In this document: positions 1-6,225 of the stretch, piece after piece
How positions within the stretch are numbered: position 1 is the stretch's first letter
Layout: the number at the start of each line of letters is the position of its first letter
Origin: an uncultured Acidobacteriota bacterium
GTDB taxonomy: Bacteria > Acidobacteriota > Vicinamibacteria > Vicinamibacterales > UBA8438
Length of the DNA stretch: 8,974 nt
Direction of reading: 5' to 3'
NCBI GenBank assembly: GCA_913043805.1
Contig: CAJWMX010000091.1
Coordinates: forward strand, 1-8,974
The notes under the pieces: model-generated
What the model was told of the DNA's origin: nothing
The model's input: only the letters and a program-made list of their open reading frames with translations
Database searches by the model: none
Position numbers and translations under genes: made by a program

Positions 1-1088
1 CCGACGGGGAGCCGTATCTCGACTTCGTCTCCGGGCTCGGCGTCGCGTCCATGGGTCATGCCAACCCGGATCTGGCCGAGGCGCTTGCCGACCAGGCCAA
101 GACGCTGCTCCACACGTCGAACCTCTACTTCCACCCGCTCCAGGGTCAGGTGGGCGAACGCCTGGCGAGGCTCTCGGGACTGGCCCGCGTGTTCTTCTGC
201 AACAGCGGCACCGAGGCCGTCGAAGGCTGCCTGAAGTTCGCTCGGCGCTACTGGTATAGCCAGGGCGTACAGCATCGCACCCGGTTCGTGGCTCTGGAAC
301 GTTCCTTCCACGGACGGACGCTCGGGGCGCTGTCGACGACGGCCGAGCCGGGCTACCGCGCGCCGTTCGCCCCCCTGCTGGACGTGACCTTCGTCTCGCC
401 CGACGATCCGGCTGCCGTAGAGGCGGCGCTGACCGACGAGGTCGCGGCGCTGATCGTCGAGCCGATCCAGGGCGAGGGCGGCGTGTGGCCGCTCTCCAAT
501 GACGTGGCCGAGGCGATCACGGCAGGGTGCCGCCGGAGCGGCACCCTGCTCATCGCTGACGAGATTCAGTGCGGACTGGGACGCACCGGTGTCGCGTTTC
601 ACTCCGCGACCCTGGGACTCGAGCCGGACCTCATGTCGCTCGGCAAGGCATTGGGCGGCGGCGTGCCGATCGGCGCGGTACTCATGAGCCAGGCCGTCGC
701 CGACGCGGTGTCGCCGGGCGACCACGGCACCACCTACGGCGGCAACTTGCTCTCCTGTCGAGCGGCGCTGGTATTCCTCGACATGCTGGAGCATGGCGGC
801 CTCGAACGGATCCGTGCAGCGGGCGACCGGCTGGGGCAGGGCCTCGAGGCGATCGTCGGGCGGCACAACGTGGTCCGTGAGGTCCGAGGGGCCGGGCTGA
901 TGCGAGGTGTCGTGATGACCGAAGAGGCCGCGATCGCCGTGGTGGCCGGCGCCCAGGAGCGACGGCTGCTGGTCAATCGCACCGGCGGAAACGTCGTGCG
1001 GATGTTGCCCCCGTTGACGGTCTCGGACAGCGAGATCGACCAGGCACTCGATATTCTGGAGCAGTCACTGGCTGCCTACGCCGGCTAG
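1..1088 (+). CDS. argD: Acetylornithine aminotransferase, 5'-truncated by window edge
   Basis: PLP-dependent class-III aminotransferase converting N-acetylglutamate semialdehyde and glutamate to N-acetylornithine, in the cytoplasm. The reading frame is open from the first complete codon at base 3, reading DGEPYLDFVSG before the ATG at 51. That ATG is therefore internal and the true start lies upstream. The 361 visible residues compare with about 400 in the family, so roughly 40 are missing. Visible motifs are FFCNSGTEAVEG (the phosphate-binding loop region), LIADEIQCGLGRTG with the aspartate that contacts the PLP ring nitrogen, and SLGKALGGG with the Schiff-base lysine at codon 645-647. The gene ends 12 bases before argJ and is surely co-transcribed with it. 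Related class-III enzymes (succinylornithine or GABA aminotransferases) look similar, but the argJ-argF context settles the choice. Confidence 0.95.
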   Translation, partial: DGEPYLDFVSGLGVASMGHANPDLAEALADQAKTLLHTSNLYFHPLQGQVGERLARLSGLARVFFCNSGTEAVEGCLKFARRYWYSQGVQHRTRFVALERSFHGRTLGALSTTAEPGYRAPFAPLLDVTFVSPDDPAAVEAALTDEVAALIVEPIQGEGGVWPLSNDVAEAITAGCRRSGTLLIADEIQCGLGRTGVAFHSATLGLEPDLMSLGKALGGGVPIGAVLMSQAVADAVSPGDHGTTYGGNLLSCRAALVFLDMLEHGGLERIRAAGDRLGQGLEAIVGRHNVVREVRGAGLMRGVVMTEEAAIAVVAGAQERRLLVNRTGGNVVRMLPPLTVSDSEIDQALDILEQSLAAYAG

Positions 1089-1100
1089 CGGAGCGGAACC

Positions 1101-2303
1101 ATGGTGGAACGGATCGAAGGAGGCGTCACCGCGCCGGAGGGGTTCACGGCCGCGGGCGTGGCGTGCGGAATCAAAGCGTCCGGGCTCGACCTGGCCCTGC
1201 TGGTGGCCACACCCGCGGCGCGCGCCGCCGGCATCTTTACGACCAACCTGGCCGTGGCGGCGCCGGTCGTCGTCACCAAGGAACATCTGCGGCGCTCGGA
1301 GGGACGGACGAAGGCGGTTGTGGTCAACAGCGGTTGCGCCAACGCCTGTACCGGACCATCCGGACTCGAGGTGGCACGGTCGATGGCGGACGCCACGGCC
1401 CAGATCGTCGGGTGTCCCCCGGAGCAGGTCCTGGTCTCCTCCACCGGCGTGATCGGGGCGCCGCTCGACGCGGCCAAGATCAAAGCTGGCGTAGACAGCG
1501 CCGCGCGCTCCCTCGGCCGGGACCAGCACACCGCCGCGGCCGAGGCGATCATGACCACCGATCCGTGGGCCAAGGAGACGGCCGTGCGCGCCGACACGCC
1601 CGCTGGCTCGTTCCACGTCGGCGGCATGGCCAAGGGGGCGGGCATGATCGAGCCGAACATGGCGACCATGCTGGCGTTCCTGACCACCGATGCCGAGATC
1701 GAGCCCGAGACGCTGCGACGAGCGCTCCGTGAGGCGGCGGATCCGACGTTCAACGCCATTACCGTCGACGGCGAAACGTCGACCAACGACATGGTGCTCC
1801 TGCTCGCCGGCGGCGGCTCCGGAGTGCGGATCGACGACGAGCACTACCCCCGCTTCGTCGAGGCGCTGCACGCGGTCTGTCATGAGCTTGCCCTGGGCAT
1901 CGTGCGCGGGGGCGAGGGCGCCTCGAAACTGGTGTCGATCCACGTGACCGGCGCCGCGTCGGTCGACGACGCGCAGCAAGCCGCCAAGGCGATGGCCAAC
2001 TCTCCACTCGTCAAGACGGCGGTCCATGGCGAAGACCCGAACTGGGGGCGGCTGGTCGCCGTGGCGGGACGCGCCGGCGTGGCCTTCGACCAGACCCGGG
2101 CGAGGGTGTTCGTCGGGGCAATGGAACTCTTCGGCCACGAGATCGTCCACGCCGACCGTGAACCGGAGGCGGCCGCGCATCTGAAGCAGAAGGAGGTCAC
2201 GCTGACGGTCGACCTCGGCACGGGAGGCACGGCGTCCTTCACCGCCTGGACCTGTGACTTCAGCGCCGAGTACGTGCGGATCAACGCCGACTATCGGACG
2301 TGA
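1101..2303 (+). CDS. argJ: Bifunctional glutamate N-acetyltransferase / ornithine acetyltransferase
   Basis: ArgJ transfers acetyl from N-acetylornithine to glutamate, yielding ornithine and regenerating N-acetylglutamate (the cyclic arginine route). Many members can also acetylate glutamate from acetyl-CoA. The 400 residues match full family length. The self-cleavage site is present as MATML, with the nucleophilic Thr189 (codon 1665-1667) that becomes the N-terminus of the beta chain. The preceding STGVIG contains Thr115-Gly116, the expected oxyanion-hole pair. The C-terminus INADYRT is the conserved tail that reaches into the active site. The ATG at 1101 has GGAG at 1090-1093, seven bases upstream. 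Whether the enzyme is mono- or bifunctional cannot be read from the sequence. I see no argA-type synthase here, which leaves the bifunctional form possible. Confidence 0.96.
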   Translation: MVERIEGGVTAPEGFTAAGVACGIKASGLDLALLVATPAARAAGIFTTNLAVAAPVVVTKEHLRRSEGRTKAVVVNSGCANACTGPSGLEVARSMADATAQIVGCPPEQVLVSSTGVIGAPLDAAKIKAGVDSAARSLGRDQHTAAAEAIMTTDPWAKETAVRADTPAGSFHVGGMAKGAGMIEPNMATMLAFLTTDAEIEPETLRRALREAADPTFNAITVDGETSTNDMVLLLAGGGSGVRIDDEHYPRFVEALHAVCHELALGIVRGGEGASKLVSIHVTGAASVDDAQQAAKAMANSPLVKTAVHGEDPNWGRLVAVAGRAGVAFDQTRARVFVGAMELFGHEIVHADREPEAAAHLKQKEVTLTVDLGTGGTASFTAWTCDFSAEYVRINADYRT

Positions 2304-2313
2304 CCCAACGACC

Positions 2314-3300
2314 ATGACGACCACAACGCCATCGCCCGAGTCGGACCCGGCGAGCCAGTCGGCGGAGCGGGCTCCGGGCCGGACCTATCTGTCGGTGCTC
2401 GATCTGACTCCGAGCGAGCTCGAAGCGGTGCTCGCGCTGGCCGCGCGCCTCAAGGAGGAACGAGCGCTGGGACCCGAGGCGCCAACCGCCCGCGCCCTGA
2501 CGGGGCACTCGCTCGCGCTGCTGTTCGACAAACCCTCGCTCAGAACCAGAACCGGGTTCGAGATCGCGATGCGGGAGCTGGGGGGCAACGTCACCTGCCC
2601 ACCGTCGACCGACGCGCTCGGTACCCGGGAGGCGCTGGCCGATGTGGCGCGCACGTTGGAGCGCTGGGTCTCGGTGGCCGCGATCCGGACGTTCGAGCAA
2701 TCGCGACTGCAGGAGTTCGTCGACGCCACGACGCGACTCAGCGTCGTCAACGCCCTGACCAACGAAGAACATCCGTGCCAGGCGCTGGCCGACTGCCTCA
2801 CCATCGCCGAGCGCCGCGGTTCGGTGCGGGGACGGACGCTGGCCTACGTGGGTGACGGCAACAATGTCGCCACCTCACTGACCCACGCCGCCGCCACCCT
2901 CGGGATGCACCTGAGACTGGCCTCGCCAGAGGGCTATCAACTGCCGGAATCGACACTGGTCGCGGCACGCGCCCGCGGCGCGGCGCCGGTCGAGATCGTC
3001 CAGCTCACCGATCCAGCCGAAGCTGTCGAGGGTGCCGACGCGGTCTATACCGACGTCTGGACGTCGATGGGACAGGAAGCAGAAAGCAGCCGCCGCATGG
3101 AAGCGTTCGACGGCTACCGGATCACGTCGGCACTGATGGAGCGGGCCGGTCCCGATGCCTTCTTCATGCACTGCCTCCCCGCCCACCGGGGCGAGGAGGT
3201 CGATGCGGACGTCCTCGACGGCCCCCGGTCAGCGGTCTTCGATCAGGCGGAGAACAGACTCCACACCCAGAAGGCGCTCCTCCTCACAATGCTCGGCTAG
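2314..3300 (+). CDS. argF: Ornithine carbamoyltransferase
   Basis: Joins carbamoyl phosphate and ornithine to give citrulline. The protein is 328 residues when started at ATG 2314, ten bases after the argJ stop. An in-frame ATG at 2254 would overlap argJ by 50 bases and add a tail unlike the family, so I reject it. Carbamoyl-phosphate motifs are SLRTR (75-79), HPCQ (153-156) and HCLP (286-289). The ornithine loop is D247-x-W-x-S-M-G (247-253). The SMG loop and the lack of the long proline-rich insert argue for ordinary ornithine carbamoyltransferase rather than the N-acetyl- or N-succinylornithine enzymes. SLRTR instead of STRTR is a common variant. No clear Shine-Dalgarno precedes 2314, so translation may be coupled to argJ. 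The first 22 or so residues are Thr/Ser/Pro-rich and probably disordered, so a slightly later start is possible. Confidence 0.95.
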   Translation: MTTTTPSPESDPASQSAERAPGRTYLSVLDLTPSELEAVLALAARLKEERALGPEAPTARALTGHSLALLFDKPSLRTRTGFEIAMRELGGNVTCPPSTDALGTREALADVARTLERWVSVAAIRTFEQSRLQEFVDATTRLSVVNALTNEEHPCQALADCLTIAERRGSVRGRTLAYVGDGNNVATSLTHAAATLGMHLRLASPEGYQLPESTLVAARARGAAPVEIVQLTDPAEAVEGADAVYTDVWTSMGQEAESSRRMEAFDGYRITSALMERAGPDAFFMHCLPAHRGEEVDADVLDGPRSAVFDQAENRLHTQKALLLTMLG

Positions 3301-3403
3301 GTTTCCTGGCGATCCATCCGCGTGGACTGCGTTACGACCTCGGTCACAGCCACCCAGGCTGCTCCCTCGGCCGCGCCTTGCCACACAAACGGCTTGCCGG
3401 GAA

Positions 3404-3437
3404 ACCGGATCGAGTTCGTTCTTGCGCTACCGGATCG
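3404..3437. repeat. 9-bp direct repeat in the argF-purE convergent gap
   Basis: ACCGGATCG occurs at 3404-3412 and again at 3429-3437, one copy every 25 bases; the second abuts the purE stop codon. The convergent gap (3301-3437) otherwise shows only a weak CCGG-GAAA-CCGG hairpin (3397-3408), followed by a loose T-rich stretch. I see no convincing terminator for either operon. Chance is a reasonable explanation for the repeat. Confidence 0.35.
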
Positions 3438-3935
3438 CTAGGGCTGGACCAGTTCGGCGGCGGCCTTTTCGACCTTCGCGGTCTGCCTCACCCGATACGC
3501 GTCCACCTGCTCGGCCACCGCGGGGTCGCCGATGGCCAGGATCTGCGCCGCCAGGACGGCCGCATTCGTAGCTCCCGCCTTGCCCACCGCCACGGTCGCG
3601 ACCGGCACGCCCGGCGGCATCTGCACCGTGGCGAGCAGCGAGTCGAACCCCTTGAGCGGCGACGAATCGATCGGCACGCCGATGACCGGCAGCGCGGTGT
3701 GCGCCGCCACGACGCCAGCCAGGTGGGCGGCCGCGCCGGCCCCGACCACGAACACCTTCACCCCCCGGGCGATCGCCTCCTCCATCACCTTCTGGACGCG
3801 AGCCGGCGAACGGTGCGCGGACGCCACGGTCATCTCGCTCGAGATGCCGAGGTCGCGCAGGGTGCGCACGGTATTGGCCATCACGTCCGCGTCGGAGCCG
3901 GACCCCATCAGCACTTGTACTTGCAGATCACTCAT
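3438..3935 (-). CDS. purE: N5-carboxyaminoimidazole ribonucleotide mutase
   Basis: Moves the carboxyl group of N5-CAIR to C4 to give CAIR in purine synthesis. The 165-residue reading starts MSDLQVQVLMGSGSD. Family marks are the phosphate-binding GSGSD near the N-terminus, SAHRSP with the catalytic histidine, GAGAAAHLAGVVAAHTALPV, and MPPGVPVATVAVGKAGATNA. This layout fits the octameric class I enzyme that works with PurK, although the usual HLPG is HLAG here. purK is not in the window. A GTG at 3944-3942 would add three residues (MKE). I prefer the ATG at 3935-3933 because the purine-rich GGGGAAGG upstream is then well spaced. The gene follows purD by 18 bases (9 for the GTG start), so the two form one operon. 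Confidence 0.94.
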   Translation of the reverse strand: MSDLQVQVLMGSGSDADVMANTVRTLRDLGISSEMTVASAHRSPARVQKVMEEAIARGVKVFVVGAGAAAHLAGVVAAHTALPVIGVPIDSSPLKGFDSLLATVQMPPGVPVATVAVGKAGATNAAVLAAQILAIGDPAVAEQVDAYRVRQTAKVEKAAAELVQP

Positions 3936-3953
3936 TTCCTTCACCCTTCCCCG

Positions 3954-5231
3954 TCAAGACTGCAGGGCCTTGCGTCCGATATCGGTCCGCACCTGCTTGT
4001 CGGAAAACGTCACACACCGTTCCGCCGCATAGGCCCGCTCGATGGCGGCCCCGTAATCCGCTCCCCGGCCGACGACGGTCAGCACTCGGCCACCGGTCGT
4101 CACCACCCTGTCACCGTCGAGCCCGGTGCCGGCGTGGAACACCAGCACATCGTCCTGCTCGGCCGCCTCGGCGAGTCCAGCGATCGGTACGCCTTTCGCG
4201 TACGACCCCGGGTAGCCGCCGGAGGCAAGGACCACGCCGACATGCGGGTTGGTCGTGTGGCGACAGGTCGTGGCGGCCAAGCTGCCCGCCGCGGCCGCCT
4301 CGAGCAGCGGCGCGATCGGATCCTCGACCATCGGCAAGACCACCTGTGCCTCCGGATCCCCCAGACGGACATTGAACTCGATGACCTTGGGTCCATCGGC
4401 CGTGAGCATCAGACCCGCGTACAGGAACCCCTGGTAGGGCGCTCCTTCGCCCGCCAGCCCTTCGAGCACCGGTCCGACGACCTCCTCGCGGATGCGCCGC
4501 TCGACGTCCGGGGTGACCAGCGGGCTGGGCGAGAACGCTCCCATCCCACCGGTATTGGGCCCCTGGTCGTGGTCATAGGCCCGCTTGTGGTCCTGTGCCG
4601 TCGGCAACGCCAACGCCGACCGGCCGTCACAGATGGCGAAGTAGGACGCCTCGGGGCCGACCAGACACTCCTCGATCACCACCCGCCGGCCGGCGTCGCC
4701 AAAACGATCGTCGAGCATCGCCTCCCGCACCGCCGCCTCGGCCGACGCTCGATCCGGCGCGACGGTCACCCCCTTGCCCGCGGCCAGGCCATCGGCCTTG
4801 ACCACGACGGGGAACCCGAACTGCCCGCCCGCGACCGCCGCCAGCGCCCCTTCGGCGGTGTCGTGCACCGCGAACCTCGCGGTCGGCACCCGATGCCGCT
4901 GCATAAAGTCCTTGGCGAACGCCTTGCTCGACTCGAGCCGCGCCGCGGCCTGACTGGGGCCAAACAGCGCGCGTCCGGCCGCCGCGAACCGATCCTGCAC
5001 GCCGAGAGCCAGCGGCAACTCCGGCCCCACCACCGTCAGGTCGGCGTCTTCGGCCTCGGCCAGTGCCAGCACGGCCGCCGGGTCGGAGATGTCGAGGTCC
5101 AGCGCGCGAGCCACCGATCGGGTGCCGGCGTTGCCCGGCGCGCACACCACCTCCCGGACGCCAGCTTCGCGGCTCAGCTTCCAGGCGAGCGCGTGCTCAC
5201 GGGCGCCGCTGCCGACCACCAGTATCTTCAT
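3954..5231 (-). CDS. purD: Phosphoribosylamine-glycine ligase (GAR synthetase)
   Basis: Ligates glycine to 5-phosphoribosylamine with ATP, the second step of de novo purine synthesis. The 425 residues match the family. The N-terminal domain opens MKILVVGSGAREHALAWKL. The ATP-grasp domain (about 103-295) carries KADGLAAGKGV (145-155), EECLVGPEASY (188-197), DHKRAYDHDQGPNTGGMG (214-231), and the metal-binding EFNVRLGDPE (285-294). The C-terminal domain has GVVLASGGYPGSY. The ATG start is backed by a GAGG seven bases upstream. It is the first gene of the purD-purE pair and is divergent from rpsU across about 250 bases. All key motifs are intact. Confidence 0.97.
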   Translation of the reverse strand: MKILVVGSGAREHALAWKLSREAGVREVVCAPGNAGTRSVARALDLDISDPAAVLALAEAEDADLTVVGPELPLALGVQDRFAAAGRALFGPSQAAARLESSKAFAKDFMQRHRVPTARFAVHDTAEGALAAVAGGQFGFPVVVKADGLAAGKGVTVAPDRASAEAAVREAMLDDRFGDAGRRVVIEECLVGPEASYFAICDGRSALALPTAQDHKRAYDHDQGPNTGGMGAFSPSPLVTPDVERRIREEVVGPVLEGLAGEGAPYQGFLYAGLMLTADGPKVIEFNVRLGDPEAQVVLPMVEDPIAPLLEAAAAGSLAATTCRHTTNPHVGVVLASGGYPGSYAKGVPIAGLAEAAEQDDVLVFHAGTGLDGDRVVTTGGRVLTVVGRGADYGAAIERAYAAERCVTFSDKQVRTDIGRKALQS

Positions 5232-5293
5232 GAATCCGCCTCGAGATGGGACGCCGACATGACGCGGGGACCGACAACCTGCCGAGCCCGGAA

Positions 5294-5322
5294 ATTATGT
5301 TGCGCCGCACCGCAACTGAGCA
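5294..5322 (-). promoter_or_regulatory. Candidate purD promoter
   Basis: On the minus strand a CATAAT -10 element (5299-5294) lies 17 bases from a weak -35-like TGCTCA (5322-5317). Transcription would begin near 5287, giving a leader of about 56 bases before purD. The -10 is good and the -35 poor. The element overlaps the plus-strand rpsU promoter candidate almost completely. Confidence 0.3.
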
Positions 5323-5329
5323 CTAGAAT
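5300..5329 (+). promoter_or_regulatory. Candidate rpsU promoter
   Basis: TTGCGC (5300-5305) and TAGAAT (5324-5329) are separated by 18 bases and resemble a housekeeping sigma-factor promoter. Predicted initiation is near 5336, leaving a long leader of about 145 bases before the rpsU start. The initiation point falls within the inverted repeat at 5329-5351. Confidence 0.4.
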
Positions 5330-5351
5330 TTTCGTTTGCCCGTAACGAAAA
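5329..5351. repeat. Perfect inverted repeat in the purD-rpsU control region
   Basis: TTTTCGTT (5329-5336) and AACGAAAA (5344-5351) are exact reverse complements around a 7-base centre. This is an AT-rich island in very GC-rich DNA, placed just downstream of the plus-strand -10 candidate and covering its predicted start. It looks like a dimeric repressor operator. It resembles neither the E. coli PurR site nor, in half-site orientation, the Bacillus PurBox, so I name no regulator. Confidence 0.5.
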
Positions 5352-5370
5352 CAGGGCAGCAGTGCTCGTT

Positions 5371-5386
5371 CCGGCCGGCTGGCCGG
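5371..5386 (+). other. GC-rich hairpin in rpsU leader
   Basis: CCGGCC (5371-5376) and GGCCGG (5381-5386) enclose a GGCT loop. No T-run follows, so it is probably not an intrinsic terminator. It is the first of two GC-rich hairpins in the predicted rpsU leader. Confidence 0.4.
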
Positions 5387-5411
5387 GGCAAGCCTAGCAC
5401 ACTCGATGAGC

Positions 5412-5451
5412 CCCGGCACCGCGGATGCCGGGCCCCCGCGAAGACGGCATC
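5412..5451 (+). promoter_or_regulatory. Mutually exclusive hairpins upstream of rpsU
   Basis: CCCGGCA (5412-5418) pairs exactly with TGCCGGG (5426-5432). The overlapping GATGCCG (5424-5430) also pairs exactly with CGGCATC (5445-5451). Both cannot form at once, because they share bases 5426-5430. The second hairpin ends 13 bases before the rpsU Shine-Dalgarno. This geometry could serve translational feedback by S21, but short GC-rich inverted repeats arise easily by chance at this base composition. Confidence 0.35.
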
Positions 5452-5464
5452 GCTAACCGCGCGA

Positions 5465-5472
5465 GGGAGGTG
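5465..5472 (+). promoter_or_regulatory. Strong rpsU ribosome-binding site
   Basis: GGGAGGTG at 5465-5472 is nearly the full anti-Shine-Dalgarno complement and ends nine bases before the TTG at 5482. It decides the start: the in-frame ATG at 5425 has no such site and would add 19 non-family residues, while the in-frame GTG at 5470-5472 is part of the site itself. Confidence 0.75.
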
Positions 5473-5481
5473 TCAAACAGT

Positions 5482-5679
5482 TTGGCTGAAGTCAAAGTCC
5501 AAGAGGGCGAGTCGGTTGAGAGCGCATTGCGCCGCTTCAAGCGAAAGGTCCAGCAGGAAGACATCATCAAGGACATCAAGAAGCATTCGTTCTATTTGAA
5601 GCCCGGCGACAAGCGCCGCGCGAAGCGGGCCCTCGCCCGAAAGCGCACCCGCAAGAAGCAGCGTCGCGAGCCCGAGTAG
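5482..5679 (+). CDS. rpsU: Small ribosomal subunit protein bS21
   Basis: Small basic protein of the 30S platform, near the 3' end of 16S rRNA and the anti-Shine-Dalgarno, where it affects initiation. It is read here as 65 residues, M(TTG)AEVKVQEGESVESALRR onward. It has the family's central KRKVQQEDIIKDIKKHSFY and a C-terminal tail dense in Arg and Lys, ending KKQRREPE. Length and sequence match S21 throughout. The TTG start is chosen because AEVKVQEGES is the normal N-terminus and the strong GGGAGGTG sits at the right distance. A weak start codon paired with a very strong site is notable. It appears to be transcribed alone: a hairpin follows the stop and a new promoter candidate follows that. 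Confidence 0.95.
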   Translation: MAEVKVQEGESVESALRRFKRKVQQEDIIKDIKKHSFYLKPGDKRRAKRALARKRTRKKQRREPE

Positions 5680-5698
5680 GCCGACCGGCGGGGTCGGC
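5680..5698 (+). terminator. Possible rpsU terminator hairpin
   Basis: GCCGACC (5680-5686) and GGTCGGC (5692-5698) form a 7-bp stem around GGCGG directly after the TAG stop. The sequence after it, ATCGTCATTTG, is only mildly T-rich, so termination may be partial. Confidence 0.45.
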
Positions 5699-5706
5699 AT
5701 CGTCAT

Positions 5707-5735
5707 TTGACAGGTCCCGGGGATCATAGTACGGT
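5707..5735 (+). promoter_or_regulatory. Candidate promoter for the STAS gene
   Basis: A perfect TTGACA (5707-5712) is followed after 17 bases by TACGGT (5730-5735), which keeps the key first, second and last bases of a -10. Initiation near 5742 would give a leader of about 80 bases. An 11-base palindrome, GGCTC-G-GAGCC (5743-5753), starts right there and could be an operator. Confidence 0.5.
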
Positions 5736-5772
5736 TTGCGGCGGCTCGGAGCCAGTTAAAGCTCAACAGGAC

Positions 5773-5820
5773 AGAGTCTTACGCCGTTTCCGTGCGCCGG
5801 GAACTCAGTGGGAGAGTCTT
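5773..5820 (+). repeat. 8-bp direct repeat in the STAS-gene leader
   Basis: AGAGTCTT occurs at 5773-5780 and 5813-5820, exactly 40 bases apart. The second copy runs from the ribosome-binding site to one base before the ATG. Between them GTTTCC (5786-5791) can pair with GGGAAC (5799-5804) with one G-U pair. No function is known to me. Confidence 0.35.
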
Positions 5821-5821
5821 C

Positions 5822-6163
5822 ATGGAAATCGAGGAAAGAACACTCGAGAACGTCGTCGTCCTGGATCTGAAAGGGAAGCTCACCATCGGTGAAGGCGACG
5901 AGCTCCTGAGGGAAAAGATCAACAACCTGATGCAGCAGGGGCACAAGAACCTTCTCCTGAACCTCGAAGACGTTCCCTACGTCGACAGCGCCGGGCTGGG
6001 CGAAATCGTGCGGACCTACACGACCGTCAGCCGCCAAGGTGGCAATCTGAAGCTCGTGAACCTCACGAAGCGGATCACCGACTTGCTGGCCATCACCAAG
6101 CTGTTGACGGTGTTCGACACCTTCGAGTCTGAAGCCGACGCGGTCAGCAGCTTCAGCAGCTGA
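5822..6163 (+). CDS. STAS-domain anti-sigma factor antagonist
   Basis: A 113-residue single-domain protein of the SpoIIAA/RsbV type. Such proteins free a sigma factor or other target by binding a partner-switching kinase, and are switched off when that kinase phosphorylates a serine. The signature VPYVDSAGLGEIV is present, with the phosphorylatable Ser56 (codon 5987-5989) in DSAGLG. The N-terminus MEIEERTLENVVVLDLKGKL gives the opening beta strands, and the C-terminal LLAITKLLTVFDTFESEADA matches the closing helix region. The start is ATG 5822, with GGGAGAG about six bases upstream; earlier in-frame starts would run through the leader. No kinase, phosphatase or sigma gene is adjacent, so this is an orphan switch whose partners are encoded elsewhere. 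Confidence 0.9.
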   Translation: MEIEERTLENVVVLDLKGKLTIGEGDELLREKINNLMQQGHKNLLLNLEDVPYVDSAGLGEIVRTYTTVSRQGGNLKLVNLTKRITDLLAITKLLTVFDTFESEADAVSSFSS

Positions 6164-6217
6164 GGGTCGGGTCGCCCCCGACCCGCCACGCTCGCGCCCC
6201 GCTCCGGCGCGGGGCGC
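6164..6217 (+). other. Two perfect hairpins between the STAS and prenyltransferase genes
   Basis: GGGTCGGG (6164-6171) pairs with CCCGACCC (6177-6184), directly after the STAS stop. GCGCCCCGC (6194-6202) pairs with GCGGGGCGC (6209-6217), ending eight bases before the ATG at 6226. Neither has a T-run. They may stabilise or attenuate the transcript, and the second would crowd any ribosome-binding site for 6226. Confidence 0.5.
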
Positions 6218-6225
6218 CGGCCGCG

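Noticed and set aside
51..53. ATG at 51 as the argD start
   Set aside because: The frame continues upstream to base 3 with residues (DGEPYLDFVSG) typical of the family, so the start is outside the window.
1065..2324. A 419-codon minus-strand open frame opposite argJ
   Set aside because: ArgJ on the plus strand has all its catalytic motifs. The antisense translation has shadow-like composition and no ribosome-binding site.
3397..3420. CCGG-GAAA-CCGG hairpin as a terminator between argF and purE
   Set aside because: The stem is only four base pairs and the following T-rich stretch is interrupted, so I do not call a terminator.
3378..5345. A 655-codon plus-strand open frame lying opposite purD and purE
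   Set aside because: It is antisense to two genes with complete family motifs. Its translation is rich in Arg, His and Gly with no recognisable domain, as expected for a reverse-frame shadow in GC-rich DNA.
5329..5351. The inverted repeat as a PurR/PurBox site
   Set aside because: It lacks the E. coli PurR core, and its TTCG and CGAA half-sites face the opposite way from the Bacillus PurBox pair, so only an unnamed operator is proposed.
5425..5427. ATG at 5425 as the rpsU start
   Set aside because: It adds 19 residues not found in S21, lies inside a leader hairpin, and has no ribosome-binding site; TTG 5482 has a near-perfect one.
5736..5821. The STAS leader as a known riboswitch
   Set aside because: I could not match it to the conserved cores of the c-di-GMP, cobalamin or other common classes; about 80 bases with weak stems does not support a call.
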